Assembly (NCBI GenBank): GCA_045631645.1
Contig: JAZQVC010000049.1
Coordinates: 37,793 to 101,792, forward strand
Direction: 5' to 3'
DNA from: SIG459 sp045631645
GTDB lineage: Bacteria; Bacillota; Clostridia; Oscillospirales; Oscillospiraceae
Length of the DNA stretch: 64,000 nt
Of this stretch, positions 31,688 to 40,042 are shown one piece after another (the first letter of the stretch is position 1; each line of letters starts with the position of its first letter). A program made the position numbers and the translations under genes. The notes below the pieces were generated by a model. It saw only the letters and a program-made list of their open reading frames with translations, did no database searches and was not told the origin of the DNA.

Positions 31688-33445
31688 TTATTTCAGATTA
31701 TTTTCCAGCTTTTCAAGCTCTTCCATAAGCTTTGCGGGGAGCTTTTCGCCGAACTTGCCGTAGAATTCGCGGATGCCTTCGCACTCGGTGCGCCACAAAT
31801 CCTTATCCACGCTGAGAAGCTCGCTGAGCTCAGCCTCGCTCATATCAAGACCACCCACATCGATATCCTCAACATTGGGGAGGAGGCCGATTTCGCTCTC
31901 CCTTGCCTCAACCTCGCCAAAGGCGCGCTCAAGTACCCAGCGGATTACGCGGAGATTATCACCAAAACCGGGCCAGAGGAAGTGACCTTCGTCATCGGTG
32001 CGGAACCAGTTAACATTGGCAATTACAGGGGGATTGGAAATTTTCTTGCCCATATCCAGCCAGTGCTGCCAATAATCGGCCATATGGTAGCCGCAGAAGG
32101 GCAGCATAGCCATGGGGTCTCTGCGGGTTTCGCCAACCTTGCCCTCGGCGGCAGCGGTCTTCTCGCTGGCCATAATGCTGCCTACGAAAACACCGTGATC
32201 CCAATCGTGGGACTGGTAAACCAGAGGAGCGGTCTTTGCGCGGCGACCGCCGAACACGATTGCAGAGATGGGAACGCCTGCGGGATTTTCAAACTCGGGA
32301 GAGATGCAAGGGCAGTTCTTTGCAGGAGCGGTGAAGCGGCTGTTGGGGTGTGCGCCGGGGACGCCTGATGTGGGATCCCAAGGATTGCCCTTCCAGTCCA
32401 GAGCGTTCTGAGGAGGATTTTTATCCAGACCTTCCCACCAAACGCCGCCGTCTTCCTTCAGCGCAACGTTGGTGAAGATGGAATTTTTCATAGCGCTGGC
32501 AAGGGCGTTGGGGTTGGTTTTGGCACTTGTACCGGGTGCAACACCGAAGAAGCCGTTTTCGGGGTTAACCGCCCAGAGTCTGCCGTCAGGACCGGGACGC
32601 AGCCATGCGATATCGTCGCCCACGCACCAGCATTTCCAGCCGTCCTTGCGGTAGCCCTCGGGGGGAATAAGCATAGCAAGATTGGTCTTGCCGCAGGCAG
32701 AGGGGAAAGCGCCGCAGACATAGCGCACCTCGCCCTTGGGGTTTTCAACGCCCAGAATGAGCATATGCTCAGCAAGCCAGCCCTCATCACGACCAAGGCA
32801 GGAAGCGATACGCAGGGCGAAGCACTTTTTGCCCAGAAGCACGTTTCCGCCATAACCGGAGTTTACGGACATAATTGTGTTATCCTGAGGGAAATGGACA
32901 ATATATCTCTTCTCCGCGTCAAGCTCGGCCTTGGAATGGAGACCCTTGATAAAGTCGGCGCTGTCACCCAGAGCCTCATAAACCTCAGTTCCAACTCTTG
33001 TCATAATTGCCATGGACACTACCACATAGATGCTGTCGGTAAGCTCGATGCCGTATTTGGCAAAGGGAGAACCGACAACGCCCATGGAGTAAGGAATAAC
33101 ATACATGGTGCGACCTGCCATGCTGCCCTTATAAATTTCCTTCAGCTTGGCATACATCTCATCGGGAGCCATCCAGTTGTTGGTGGGACCTGCGTCCTCT
33201 TCCTTTTCGCAGCAAATATAGGTGCGACCCTCAACGCGGGCAACATCGTTAACCGCGCTTCGATGGTAGACGCATCCGGGGAGAAGCTCGTCATTGAGTT
33301 TTATAAGCTCGCCCGTTGCAAAAGCTTCCTCGCGGAGAGACTGAAGTTGGCTCTCGCTTCCGTCAATCCAGACTATATTATCGGGGCAGCAAAGCTGCGC
33401 CATCTCGTTGACCCAGTTGATTATGTGCTTGTTTTCAGTAAGCAT
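31688..33445 (-). CDS. pckG: Phosphoenolpyruvate carboxykinase (GTP)
   Basis: Interconverts oxaloacetate + GTP with PEP + CO2 + GDP. In fermenting anaerobes it often runs toward oxaloacetate. The 585-residue length and FPSACGKTNLAML (kinase-1a motif of the GTP type, near residues 270-282) identify this class against the ATP type. Other conserved pieces are VGSPFAKYGIELTDS, CWCVGDDIAW, the nucleotide-binding GGRRAKTAPLVYQS, and FLWPGFGDNLRVIRW near the C-terminus. It is a single-gene unit with promoter and terminator. The ATG at 33445 follows CAGGAGG. Confidence 0.97.
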   Translation of the reverse strand: MLTENKHIINWVNEMAQLCCPDNIVWIDGSESQLQSLREEAFATGELIKLNDELLPGCVYHRSAVNDVARVEGRTYICCEKEEDAGPTNNWMAPDEMYAKLKEIYKGSMAGRTMYVIPYSMGVVGSPFAKYGIELTDSIYVVVSMAIMTRVGTEVYEALGDSADFIKGLHSKAELDAEKRYIVHFPQDNTIMSVNSGYGGNVLLGKKCFALRIASCLGRDEGWLAEHMLILGVENPKGEVRYVCGAFPSACGKTNLAMLIPPEGYRKDGWKCWCVGDDIAWLRPGPDGRLWAVNPENGFFGVAPGTSAKTNPNALASAMKNSIFTNVALKEDGGVWWEGLDKNPPQNALDWKGNPWDPTSGVPGAHPNSRFTAPAKNCPCISPEFENPAGVPISAIVFGGRRAKTAPLVYQSHDWDHGVFVGSIMASEKTAAAEGKVGETRRDPMAMLPFCGYHMADYWQHWLDMGKKISNPPVIANVNWFRTDDEGHFLWPGFGDNLRVIRWVLERAFGEVEARESEIGLLPNVEDIDVGGLDMSEAELSELLSVDKDLWRTECEGIREFYGKFGEKLPAKLMEELEKLENNLK

Positions 33446-33478
33446 GCAGATATCCTCCTGCCAAGAAAAGTTACTTAG

Positions 33479-33507
33479 ATTTTAGCGCCAAACAACTGCA
33501 AAATCAA
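33479..33507 (-). promoter_or_regulatory. Promoter of pckG
   Basis: Minus strand TTGATT (33507-33502), 17-base spacer, TAAAAT (33484-33479). Confidence 0.72.
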
Positions 33508-33527
33508 TTCGAATTGGAAGAAAATAC

Positions 33528-33568
33528 AAAAAAAATTTTGCGCCCTTCCATTTGGAAAGGCGCAAAAG
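33528..33568 (-). terminator. Terminator of the yceD-to-rsmA gene string
   Basis: Hairpin TTTGCGCC-CTTCC / GGAAAGGCGCAAA with one mismatch, then an eight-T run on the minus strand, immediately after rsmA. Confidence 0.85.
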
Positions 33569-33571
33569 CTT

Positions 33572-34432
33572 TTATTCTTCGGAAAGAGCGTCACTGAGGG
33601 CGGCGAACTGGTCAAGGCTCAACGCCTCGCCTCTTATCCGCTCATCAAAGCCGCATGCGGCTATTGCGGAGGCAATTTCCTCCTTGGTGAAACGTCCGCC
33701 AAGTCCGTTGCCAAGAGCATTGCTCAAAGTTTTGCGGCGCTGATTAAAAGCGGCGCGAACAACAGAAAACATAAGCTTCTCGTTTTTTACCGCCACGGGA
33801 GGCGCGTTGCGCACTTTCATATGCACAACAGCGCTCGTTACCTTGGGGGCAGGAATGAAGCAGCCGGGGGAAACATCAAAAAGGATTTGGGGCTCGGTGT
33901 GCCACTGCATCAGCAGGCTGAAAGCTCCGTAATCGGCAGTGTTTTCCCGTGCGCAGATGCGCTTGGCCACTTCCTTCTGAATCATTACGGTAATGGCATC
34001 AAAGCAGCGGCATTCCACAAAGGCGGTAAGCACAGGGGAGGTTATGTTATAGGGCAGGTTTGCGCAGACAACAACCCTTTCGCAATCGGAGAATTTCTCC
34101 TTCACCAGCGCAGGAATGTTGGTCTTCATAATGTCGCCATATACGATTTCCACATTATCGCAATCGGCAAGAGTTTCCGCCAGTACGGGCTTGAGGCTTT
34201 CATCAAGTTCCACGCAAACAACCCTTTTTGCAAGGGCGCTGAGCTCCACAGTGAGGCAGCCCACACCGGCTCCAACTTCAAGCACACCGGTTTTCTTATC
34301 CGCTCCACTGCCTGCAGCTATATCCTCGGGCACCCACTGGGCGCAGAGAAAGTTCTGTCCAAGGCTCTTGGAAAAATGGAAGCCATGACGGGCAAGAAGA
34401 GCTTTTATTTCGTTTATATCTGTCAGTCTCAT
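33572..34432 (-). CDS. rsmA: 16S rRNA (adenine(1518)-N6/adenine(1519)-N6)-dimethyltransferase
   Basis: KsgA/RsmA dimethylates two adjacent adenines in helix 45 of 16S rRNA during small-subunit maturation. 286 residues. Motifs: FHFSKSLGQNFL at the N-terminus, VLEVGAGVGCLTVEL (SAM motif I), VVCVELDESL, and VCANLPYNITSPVL (the catalytic NLPY). The C-terminus is the RNA-binding helical domain (FNQRRKTLSNAL). The ATG at 34432 is chosen. A GTG four codons earlier overlaps the trmD stop and is possible. It is last gene of a string running from yceD, just after trmD. Confidence 0.96.
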   Translation of the reverse strand: MRLTDINEIKALLARHGFHFSKSLGQNFLCAQWVPEDIAAGSGADKKTGVLEVGAGVGCLTVELSALAKRVVCVELDESLKPVLAETLADCDNVEIVYGDIMKTNIPALVKEKFSDCERVVVCANLPYNITSPVLTAFVECRCFDAITVMIQKEVAKRICARENTADYGAFSLLMQWHTEPQILFDVSPGCFIPAPKVTSAVVHMKVRNAPPVAVKNEKLMFSVVRAAFNQRRKTLSNALGNGLGGRFTKEEIASAIAACGFDERIRGEALSLDQFAALSDALSEE

Positions 34433-34440
34433 TTTAACCC

Positions 34441-35721
34441 TCACAGAATCTTATCAAAGGCCTGGCGGCGATCATCGTGACCCTCGCCAACGCTGACTTT
34501 TATATTGCCTCTGAAGGAAAATCCCGTATCCTTCAAAAGGTTCTGCATCGCCTTATTTTTCTTATGGGTATCGGCGCGAAGCACGCTTATGCCCTTTTCT
34601 CCCGCAATGGATTCAACAAAGCCCATCATCTTTTTGCTCAAACCGCTGCCTCTGAACTCCGCTGCAACAGCGCAGCGATGCAAGGTGCAGTAAGGCTCTT
34701 CCCCGCGGCTCCATTTGCCGTCTGTGAGGCTTTCATAACTGCTCTCGGGTCTATCGGACAATGTGAAGAAGGCGGCAAGGCGTTCTCCATAAGTTATTAC
34801 ATAAAGCTCTTCTCTATCCATATCGAAGCGGAGATGTTCCTCGCGGGGATAATCATCCTGCCACTGGTCAACGCGGTGCTTCTTCAGATAGTTTTTGGCC
34901 TGGCGAACGATGAGCATTATGCTCTCCATATCTTCTTTTCTTGCCTTGCGGCACTCCAAAGGCTCGGTGAGGGTCATACGGCGAGCATCACGCTCTATCT
35001 CAGCGAGAAGCTTTTCATCGTTTTTGTCGGGGGTGAAGGCAGCAAACATATCGGGGCGCTTATTTTTTGTGCGCTCCAGCATTTTTTTGCGGCGCCAATG
35101 CTCAATATCCGCGTGGTTTCCTCCGCGAAGCACCTCGGGCACTTCCATACCTTCCCAAACCTCGGGGCGGGTATACTGGGGATATTCCAAAAGTCCGTCC
35201 CAATGGCTTTCGCCGGTGAAGCACTCTTCATCACTGAGAACACCGGGCACCATGCGGCAGACGCAGTCTGTTACAACCATTGCCGCCAGTTCACCACCGG
35301 TGAGTACAAAATTGCCGATGGATATTTCCTCATCCACGCACTTTTCAATGAAGCGCTCGTCAACTCCCTCATAGTGGCCGCAGACAAGCACAAGATGGTC
35401 ATAATCACGCACAAGCTCTCTTGCCCGCTGCTGGTCAAAGGTGCGTCCCTGAGGGCTCATATATATAACTCTGCTTTTTCTTCCCTCTGCCTTGCTCAAA
35501 ACATCGTCAAGGCAGCTTTTGAGAGGCTGAGCCATCATAACGCAGCCCCATCCGCCGCCATAGGGATAATCATCCACCTGACGCTGCTTATTCTCCGTAT
35601 AGTCACGAATCTGGACACAGTTTATATCCAGTATGCCTTTGGCGGCTGCGCGACCTATAATGCTTTCATGGAGAAAGGCATTCATATTTTCGGGAAAGAG
35701 AGTGAGAATATCCACTTTCAT
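34441..35721 (-). CDS. trmD: tRNA (guanine37-N1)-methyltransferase fused to a GNAT acetyltransferase domain
   Basis: Residues 1 to about 245 are TrmD, the SPOUT methyltransferase that makes m1G37. Motifs: MKVDILTLFPENM, YGGGWGCVMM, MSPQGRTFDQQRA, LVLVCGHYEGVDERF and the knot region EISIGNFVLTGGELAAM, then PGVLSDEECFTGESHWDGLLEYPQYTRP. Normal TrmD ends here. This protein continues for about 170 residues with a GNAT acetyltransferase fold (CRKARKEDMESIMLIVRQA; CoA-binding AAEFRGSGLSKKMMGF; LRADTHKKNKAMQNLL and GFSFRG). The frame is continuous. The gene is not in the usual rpsP-rimM-trmD-rplS cluster. The acetyltransferase target is unknown. Confidence 0.94.
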   Translation of the reverse strand: MKVDILTLFPENMNAFLHESIIGRAAAKGILDINCVQIRDYTENKQRQVDDYPYGGGWGCVMMAQPLKSCLDDVLSKAEGRKSRVIYMSPQGRTFDQQRARELVRDYDHLVLVCGHYEGVDERFIEKCVDEEISIGNFVLTGGELAAMVVTDCVCRMVPGVLSDEECFTGESHWDGLLEYPQYTRPEVWEGMEVPEVLRGGNHADIEHWRRKKMLERTKNKRPDMFAAFTPDKNDEKLLAEIERDARRMTLTEPLECRKARKEDMESIMLIVRQAKNYLKKHRVDQWQDDYPREEHLRFDMDREELYVITYGERLAAFFTLSDRPESSYESLTDGKWSRGEEPYCTLHRCAVAAEFRGSGLSKKMMGFVESIAGEKGISVLRADTHKKNKAMQNLLKDTGFSFRGNIKVSVGEGHDDRRQAFDKIL

Positions 35722-35745
35722 AGTCAGAAACCTTCTTATTATAAC

Positions 35746-35773
35746 TGCAAGGGGTATAAAAACACCCCTTGCA
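35746..35773 (-). terminator. Hairpin between plsY and trmD
   Basis: 10-bp stem TGCAAGGGGT/ACCCCTTGCA around an A-rich loop. The tail is only weakly T-rich, so termination is probably partial. Confidence 0.6.
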
Positions 35774-35796
35774 AAATCTTTATTTTAGTTTGTGGC

Positions 35797-36420
35797 TCAG
35801 CCTTGCTGAGTTCTTCCGAATTCAATTCTGTTTTCCTCGCCTCTGACAAGACGCAGAATGTTTTCATAGTGCTTTACAACAACAACGAATGCGCAAAGGA
35901 AAGTGAGCATAACCTCAAGGCCGCCATTTTTGAAAATTGCCATAAATATAGCGCCTGCAAGGCATGCAATGCAGGATGCCAGAGAGACATAGCGAGTTAC
36001 AAGAACCACAACGGCAAAAATTGCCCAGCAGCACAGACCGGCAATGGGATCGACCATAAGGATCATAACGCCTGCGCACAAAACACCCTTGCCGCCCTTG
36101 AAAAGATGAAGAACGGGGGCAACATGTCCCATGATAACGCAGAAGCCTGCGAAAAGCTGACCCACAGATTTTTCACCCACAATGTTCATAAGCCAGCCGC
36201 CGAGGAGCACTGCAATAATGGTCTTGATAACATCAATTCCCAGCACCCACAAAAAGCCTTTGAGACCATAGGTACGGAAAAAGTTTGTGAGACCTGCATT
36301 GCCGCTGCCGTGCTTGCGGATGTCATCATGAAAAACATACTGAGAAGTGAGAATTGCGCCGTTGAAACCTCCAAGGATGTAACCGATAATTGCAATTACG
36401 ATAAGAAGCAAAACTTTCAT
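35797..36420 (-). CDS. plsY: Glycerol-3-phosphate acyltransferase PlsY
   Basis: Transfers the acyl group from acyl-phosphate to glycerol-3-phosphate, the first committed step of phospholipid synthesis in Gram-positives, at the membrane. 207 residues with about five to seven hydrophobic helices. The three conserved loops are visible: GGFNGAILTSQY, RKHGSGNAGLTNFFRTYG and GHVAPVLHLFKGGKGV. The start overlaps the der stop codon by 4 bases (ATGA). Confidence 0.95.
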   Translation of the reverse strand: MKVLLLIVIAIIGYILGGFNGAILTSQYVFHDDIRKHGSGNAGLTNFFRTYGLKGFLWVLGIDVIKTIIAVLLGGWLMNIVGEKSVGQLFAGFCVIMGHVAPVLHLFKGGKGVLCAGVMILMVDPIAGLCCWAIFAVVVLVTRYVSLASCIACLAGAIFMAIFKNGGLEVMLTFLCAFVVVVKHYENILRLVRGEENRIEFGRTQQG

Positions 36421-37745
36421 TCTTCTTTATCTCCTTTCTGGCGTATGACCATACGAACGGGAGTTCCCTCCAATCCGAATGTTGCTCGGATCTGGTTTTC
36501 GAGATAGCGCTGATAAGAGAAGTGGAAAAGCTCGCGGCTGTTGCAGAATACAACGAAGTTGGGGGGCTTGATGCCAGTCTGGGTCATGTAGTAAATCTTC
36601 AGACGGCGACCCTTGTCCGTGGGAGGCTGCACTCTTGCCTGAGCATCAGCCAGAACGTTATTGAGCATACCGGTGGTGATGCGCATTGCGCTCTGGTCGT
36701 TTACATAGTTGATAAGCTCGAAGATGCGCTGAACTCTCTGTCCTGTCATGGCGGAGATAAAAAGCACAGGAGCATAGGTCATAAAGCTGAGGTCGCGAAG
36801 GACATCCTTGCGCATTTTCTCCATAGTGCCGGTTTCCTTTTCGACAAGGTCCCATTTGTTCACTATGATAATGCTTGCCTTACCTGCCTCGTGAGCAAGA
36901 CCTGCGATTTTGGTGTCCTGATCGGTAACACCTTCACGGGCATCAATCATGATGAGGCAGACATCGGCACGCTCTATGGCAAGCTGTGCGCGCATTACGG
37001 AGAATTTCTCAATGCGGTCATCAACCTTGCTTTTGCGGCGAATACCTGCGGTGTCTATGAAATTATATTTGCCGAATTCGTTATCTATCTTGGTGTCAAC
37101 AGCGTCACGGGTTGTGCCTGCAACATTGCTGACGATAACTCTCTGCTCGCCTGCGATAAGGTTGGTGAGGGAGCTTTTGCCAACATTGGGCTTGCCGATG
37201 ATGGCAACATTTATGCGGTCGGGGTCGGAGTTATCCTCGTCCTCCTCAGGGAAATGCTCAAGGCAGGCATCCAGCATATCTCCAGTGCCATGACCATGGA
37301 CAGCGGAGATGGGGATGGGGTCTCCAAGGCCGAGAGAATAAAACTCATAAATGACGGTGTCCACACGGGAGGGGTTATCAACCTTGTTGACGCAGAGGAC
37401 AACGGGCTTTTTGCTGCGCAAAAGCATATTGGCAACATCCTTATCCGCTGCGGTAACGCCAGTGGTGATGTCCGTAACCAGTACGATAACATCTGCTGCG
37501 TTAATGGCGATGTTGGCCTGTTCACGCATAAAGAGCAAAATCTCGTTATCGGTGGTGGGCTCAATTCCGCCTGTATCTACTATATCAAATGTTCTGCCGC
37601 TCCACTCGCACTCTGCATAGAGTCTGTCACGGGTTACGCCGGGGATATCCTCAACAATGGAGAGGCGCTGACCCGCAAGGCGATTGAACAGCAAACTTTT
37701 GCCCACATTGGGGCGGCCTACTATGGCTACAAGAGGTCTGGACAT
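36417..37745 (-). CDS. der: Ribosome-associated GTPase Der (EngA)
   Basis: Essential double-GTPase for 50S subunit assembly. 442 residues. The first G domain has GRPNVGKSLLFNRL, DTGGIE and NKVDN. The second has GKPNVGKSSLTNLI, DTAGIRRKSKVDDRIEKFS and NKWD. A C-terminal KH-like domain follows (VQPPTDKGRRLKIYYMTQTG, ending in basic residues). It is preceded by the DUF512 gene at 17 bases and followed by plsY, a conserved Firmicutes order. Confidence 0.98.
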   Translation of the reverse strand: MSRPLVAIVGRPNVGKSLLFNRLAGQRLSIVEDIPGVTRDRLYAECEWSGRTFDIVDTGGIEPTTDNEILLFMREQANIAINAADVIVLVTDITTGVTAADKDVANMLLRSKKPVVLCVNKVDNPSRVDTVIYEFYSLGLGDPIPISAVHGHGTGDMLDACLEHFPEEDEDNSDPDRINVAIIGKPNVGKSSLTNLIAGEQRVIVSNVAGTTRDAVDTKIDNEFGKYNFIDTAGIRRKSKVDDRIEKFSVMRAQLAIERADVCLIMIDAREGVTDQDTKIAGLAHEAGKASIIIVNKWDLVEKETGTMEKMRKDVLRDLSFMTYAPVLFISAMTGQRVQRIFELINYVNDQSAMRITTGMLNNVLADAQARVQPPTDKGRRLKIYYMTQTGIKPPNFVVFCNSRELFHFSYQRYLENQIRATFGLEGTPVRMVIRQKGDKEE

Positions 37746-37762
37746 TCTCTCAAAGCCTCCTT

Positions 37763-39133
37763 TTACTTTTGGTTATATCGGTAGTATTCAGTGTCCTCCG
37801 TATCGGTGTTGGGCTTTTTCACCTCGGGAAGAATTCCCAGCATAGCATCGCAAAGCTCTCCGCCATCCTGAGAAATAGGATAAATTTTAACTCCCAGCTC
37901 GCGCTCGGCCTCTTCCAGAGTTATATCGTCAAGGAAGTCCATCTCCTCCTGACGGAGCATATTGGCAGAGATGAGAAGGCGCTCGCCCAGAGCCTTTCCA
38001 CGAAGCTGAGTGATAAGGTCTTTTCCTGTTATAAGACCTGCCACAGATACGCTTTCACCGAAGAAATTATTCTTAACAGAATATACCTGTCCTTTTATAT
38101 TATCATACTTTTTCGCTGCCGTACAGAGCAGATTTTCAATAAATGGGGCGAAATCTGTACCCGTTGCAACAGAAAATTCTATTCCGTCAGCGCTTTCAGA
38201 GCATTTGAGCGCCAATTCAAACTCTCGCTCCAAAAGTCTTATCATACCCACGCCGTTATCAAGCTGAGTATGGGCTTCATAAAACTCATCCTCAGGAAGA
38301 GTTCTGCCCGCTTTAAGATAGAGCTCATCGGAGCAGAAGAAGAGTCTTGTGCCAGTTTCCTCAAGGCATTTTTCCGCAAAAGCCTCCACCTGGTCAATGG
38401 TCTCCCCTGCATGCTCCGGAGTGAAAGCGCGAAGATCATCAAGACCTTCTCTATGCTTTGTAAGACCCAGAGGAACAATGGAAACGCTGTTCACAGCAGG
38501 ATAGAGAGCGCGGAGATCTTCCATGCTTCGCTGCAGGGCAGCGCCGTCATTTATACCGGGGCAGCAGACGATTTGGCAGTTCATCTCTATGCCGGCTTCG
38601 GCAAAGCGATTCATAATGTCCATAATCTCCCCCGCTCTCTTGCTGCGGAGCATTTCAACTCTCAGCTCGGGATCGGTGGTATGGACGGAGATATTCACAG
38701 GGGAAATATGCAGGTCGATTATTCTCTGTATCTCTCTCTGGGAAAGATTGGTGAGGGTGATATAGCAGCCCATGAGAAAGCTCAGTCGGGCATCATCATC
38801 CTTGAAATATATGCTTTTTCTCATTCCCGGGGGATTCTGGTCAATGAAGCAGAAGACGCAGCGGTTTGCGCAGCTTCTGGGAGCATCCATAAGATAAGTG
38901 GCAAACTCCAGACCCAGATCCTCTCCTTCGGATTTTCTCACGCGGAGCTTTTTGGTTTTGCCCTCGGCGGTGAGTATCTGCAGACTGAGACGGTGGTCAT
39001 AGCCGTAATACTTATAGTCAAGCACGTCCTTTATAGGATGGTCATTTATGCTTATAAGAGCATCTCCCACCTTCACCTTGCCATAGAGGGGGCTTGTGTA
39101 TTCAACTTTGCTGATCACATTTCTCTGTGCCAT
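37763..39133 (-). CDS. DUF512 family PDZ/radical SAM-like protein
   Basis: A 456-residue protein of the family annotated as putative Fe-S oxidoreductase with PDZ, radical SAM and DUF512 parts (TIGR03279-like). The N-terminal PDZ-like segment is KVGDALISINDHPIKD. A radical SAM-like cluster motif CANRCVFCFIDQNP follows at residues about 88-101. The DUF512 part includes SVSIVPLGLTKHREGL, FFCSDELYLKAGR and GVGMIRLLEREF, and the C-terminus VAGLITGKDLITQL. It lies immediately before der, its conserved neighbour in Clostridia. No reaction has been shown. Confidence 0.9.
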   Translation of the reverse strand: MAQRNVISKVEYTSPLYGKVKVGDALISINDHPIKDVLDYKYYGYDHRLSLQILTAEGKTKKLRVRKSEGEDLGLEFATYLMDAPRSCANRCVFCFIDQNPPGMRKSIYFKDDDARLSFLMGCYITLTNLSQREIQRIIDLHISPVNISVHTTDPELRVEMLRSKRAGEIMDIMNRFAEAGIEMNCQIVCCPGINDGAALQRSMEDLRALYPAVNSVSIVPLGLTKHREGLDDLRAFTPEHAGETIDQVEAFAEKCLEETGTRLFFCSDELYLKAGRTLPEDEFYEAHTQLDNGVGMIRLLEREFELALKCSESADGIEFSVATGTDFAPFIENLLCTAAKKYDNIKGQVYSVKNNFFGESVSVAGLITGKDLITQLRGKALGERLLISANMLRQEEMDFLDDITLEEAERELGVKIYPISQDGGELCDAMLGILPEVKKPNTDTEDTEYYRYNQK

Positions 39134-39155
39134 AATTTTCTTCCTTTACCAGAAT

Positions 39156-39192
39156 AAAAAAACAGGAGGCAGAATGCGCCTCCTGTTTTTTT
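39156..39192 (-). terminator. Terminator after rpmF
   Basis: Stem AACAGGAGGC/GCCTCCTGTT with T-run on the minus strand, between rpmF and the DUF512 gene. Confidence 0.88.
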
Positions 39193-39195
39193 CGA

Positions 39196-39384
39196 TTACT
39201 TCTCTTCCTCGACCTTGAGCACCTGACGACCGTTGTACATGCCGCAAGCCTTGCATGCACGGTGGGGCAGATGGTATGCTCCGCAGTTGGGGCAGGCAAC
39301 GATGCCGGGGGTCTCGAGCTTCCAAACGTTGGAACGTCTCTTATCGCGTCTTGCCTTAGAAGTTTTTCTCTTGGGTACTGCCAT
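39196..39384 (-). CDS. rpmF: 50S ribosomal protein L32
   Basis: 62 residues. It starts MAVPKRKTSKARRDKRRS as L32 does. The zinc-binding pairs CPNCGAYHLPHRACKACG are of the four-Cys form. It lies after yceD, the standard order, and is followed by a terminator. Confidence 0.98.
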   Translation of the reverse strand: MAVPKRKTSKARRDKRRSNVWKLETPGIVACPNCGAYHLPHRACKACGMYNGRQVLKVEEEK

Positions 39385-39423
39385 GGTGACACCTCCTACG
39401 TTAACAGCTGGTTAGAACAGCGT

Positions 39424-39921
39424 TTATTCTATATCCAAAAGCTGTCCTAATACAGCCAATCTTGGATCTATTGGTTTGCTGCAGTTGCAAGGTCCCTCGT
39501 TCAAGTCCTTTCCGCAGGTACCGCAAAGACCTTTGCAGTCCTCGGTGCAGAGGAACTTGGTTTCCATATCGAGAATGAAGCTTGTTTCAAGAATCTCACT
39601 CACATCGATGCCGTTGCCCTCGATAACATAAATATCGGGGTTTTCTTCATCTTCGGGGTTATCCGCAAGAGTGAGCTCGACAGCCTGAATCTTGGTGCTT
39701 TCAAACTGCTTTCCGCAGCGGTCGCACACGCAGACCATATCAGCTTCTATCTCTCCAACGAGGGTGATGAGTCCGGCGGTGTTTACCACCTCGCCCTTTG
39801 CTTTAGGGGCAGACTTGAATTCCTCCACAGAGGGGAAGTCCAGCGCCGCAACATCCAGCTCGCACTCGAATGCTTTGCGGGAACCGGGCATATCTATGAT
39901 GTTTATCAAATCAAGCCACAT
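39424..39921 (-). CDS. yceD: YceD family protein (DUF177), 23S rRNA accumulation factor-like
   Basis: A 165-residue DUF177 protein. In bacteria and plants the family is needed for normal 23S rRNA accumulation or ribosome assembly. Signature CDRCGKQF (first metal knuckle), then DMETKFLCTEDCKGLCGTCGKDLNEGPCNC, the usual C-terminal Cys-rich stretch. The ATG at 39921 (MWLDLIN) follows GAGG at 6 bases. A GTG 12 bases upstream is less likely. It is linked to rpmF by conserved gene order. Confidence 0.92.
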   Translation of the reverse strand: MWLDLINIIDMPGSRKAFECELDVAALDFPSVEEFKSAPKAKGEVVNTAGLITLVGEIEADMVCVCDRCGKQFESTKIQAVELTLADNPEDEENPDIYVIEGNGIDVSEILETSFILDMETKFLCTEDCKGLCGTCGKDLNEGPCNCSKPIDPRLAVLGQLLDIE

Positions 39922-39947
39922 ATCGCACCTCACACAGTCGCTTAAAC

Positions 39948-39976
39948 ATTATAGATTATACAAGGGCTGTTGTCAA
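39948..39976 (-). promoter_or_regulatory. Consensus promoter of yceD-rpmF
   Basis: Minus strand TTGACA (39976-39971), 17-base spacer, TATAAT (39953-39948). A perfect sigma-A consensus. Confidence 0.9.
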
Positions 39977-39987
39977 CACAAAAATCA

Positions 39988-40016
39988 TTGACATTTCTGT
40001 ACATTTCACAGATAAT
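39988..40016 (+). promoter_or_regulatory. Promoter of the pseudouridine synthase-lipoprotein operon
   Basis: TTGACA (39988-39993), 17-base spacer, GATAAT (40011-40016), 26 bases before the ATG. Confidence 0.8.
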
Positions 40017-40042
40017 AAGCCTATATTAAGGAGTTAAAATGT

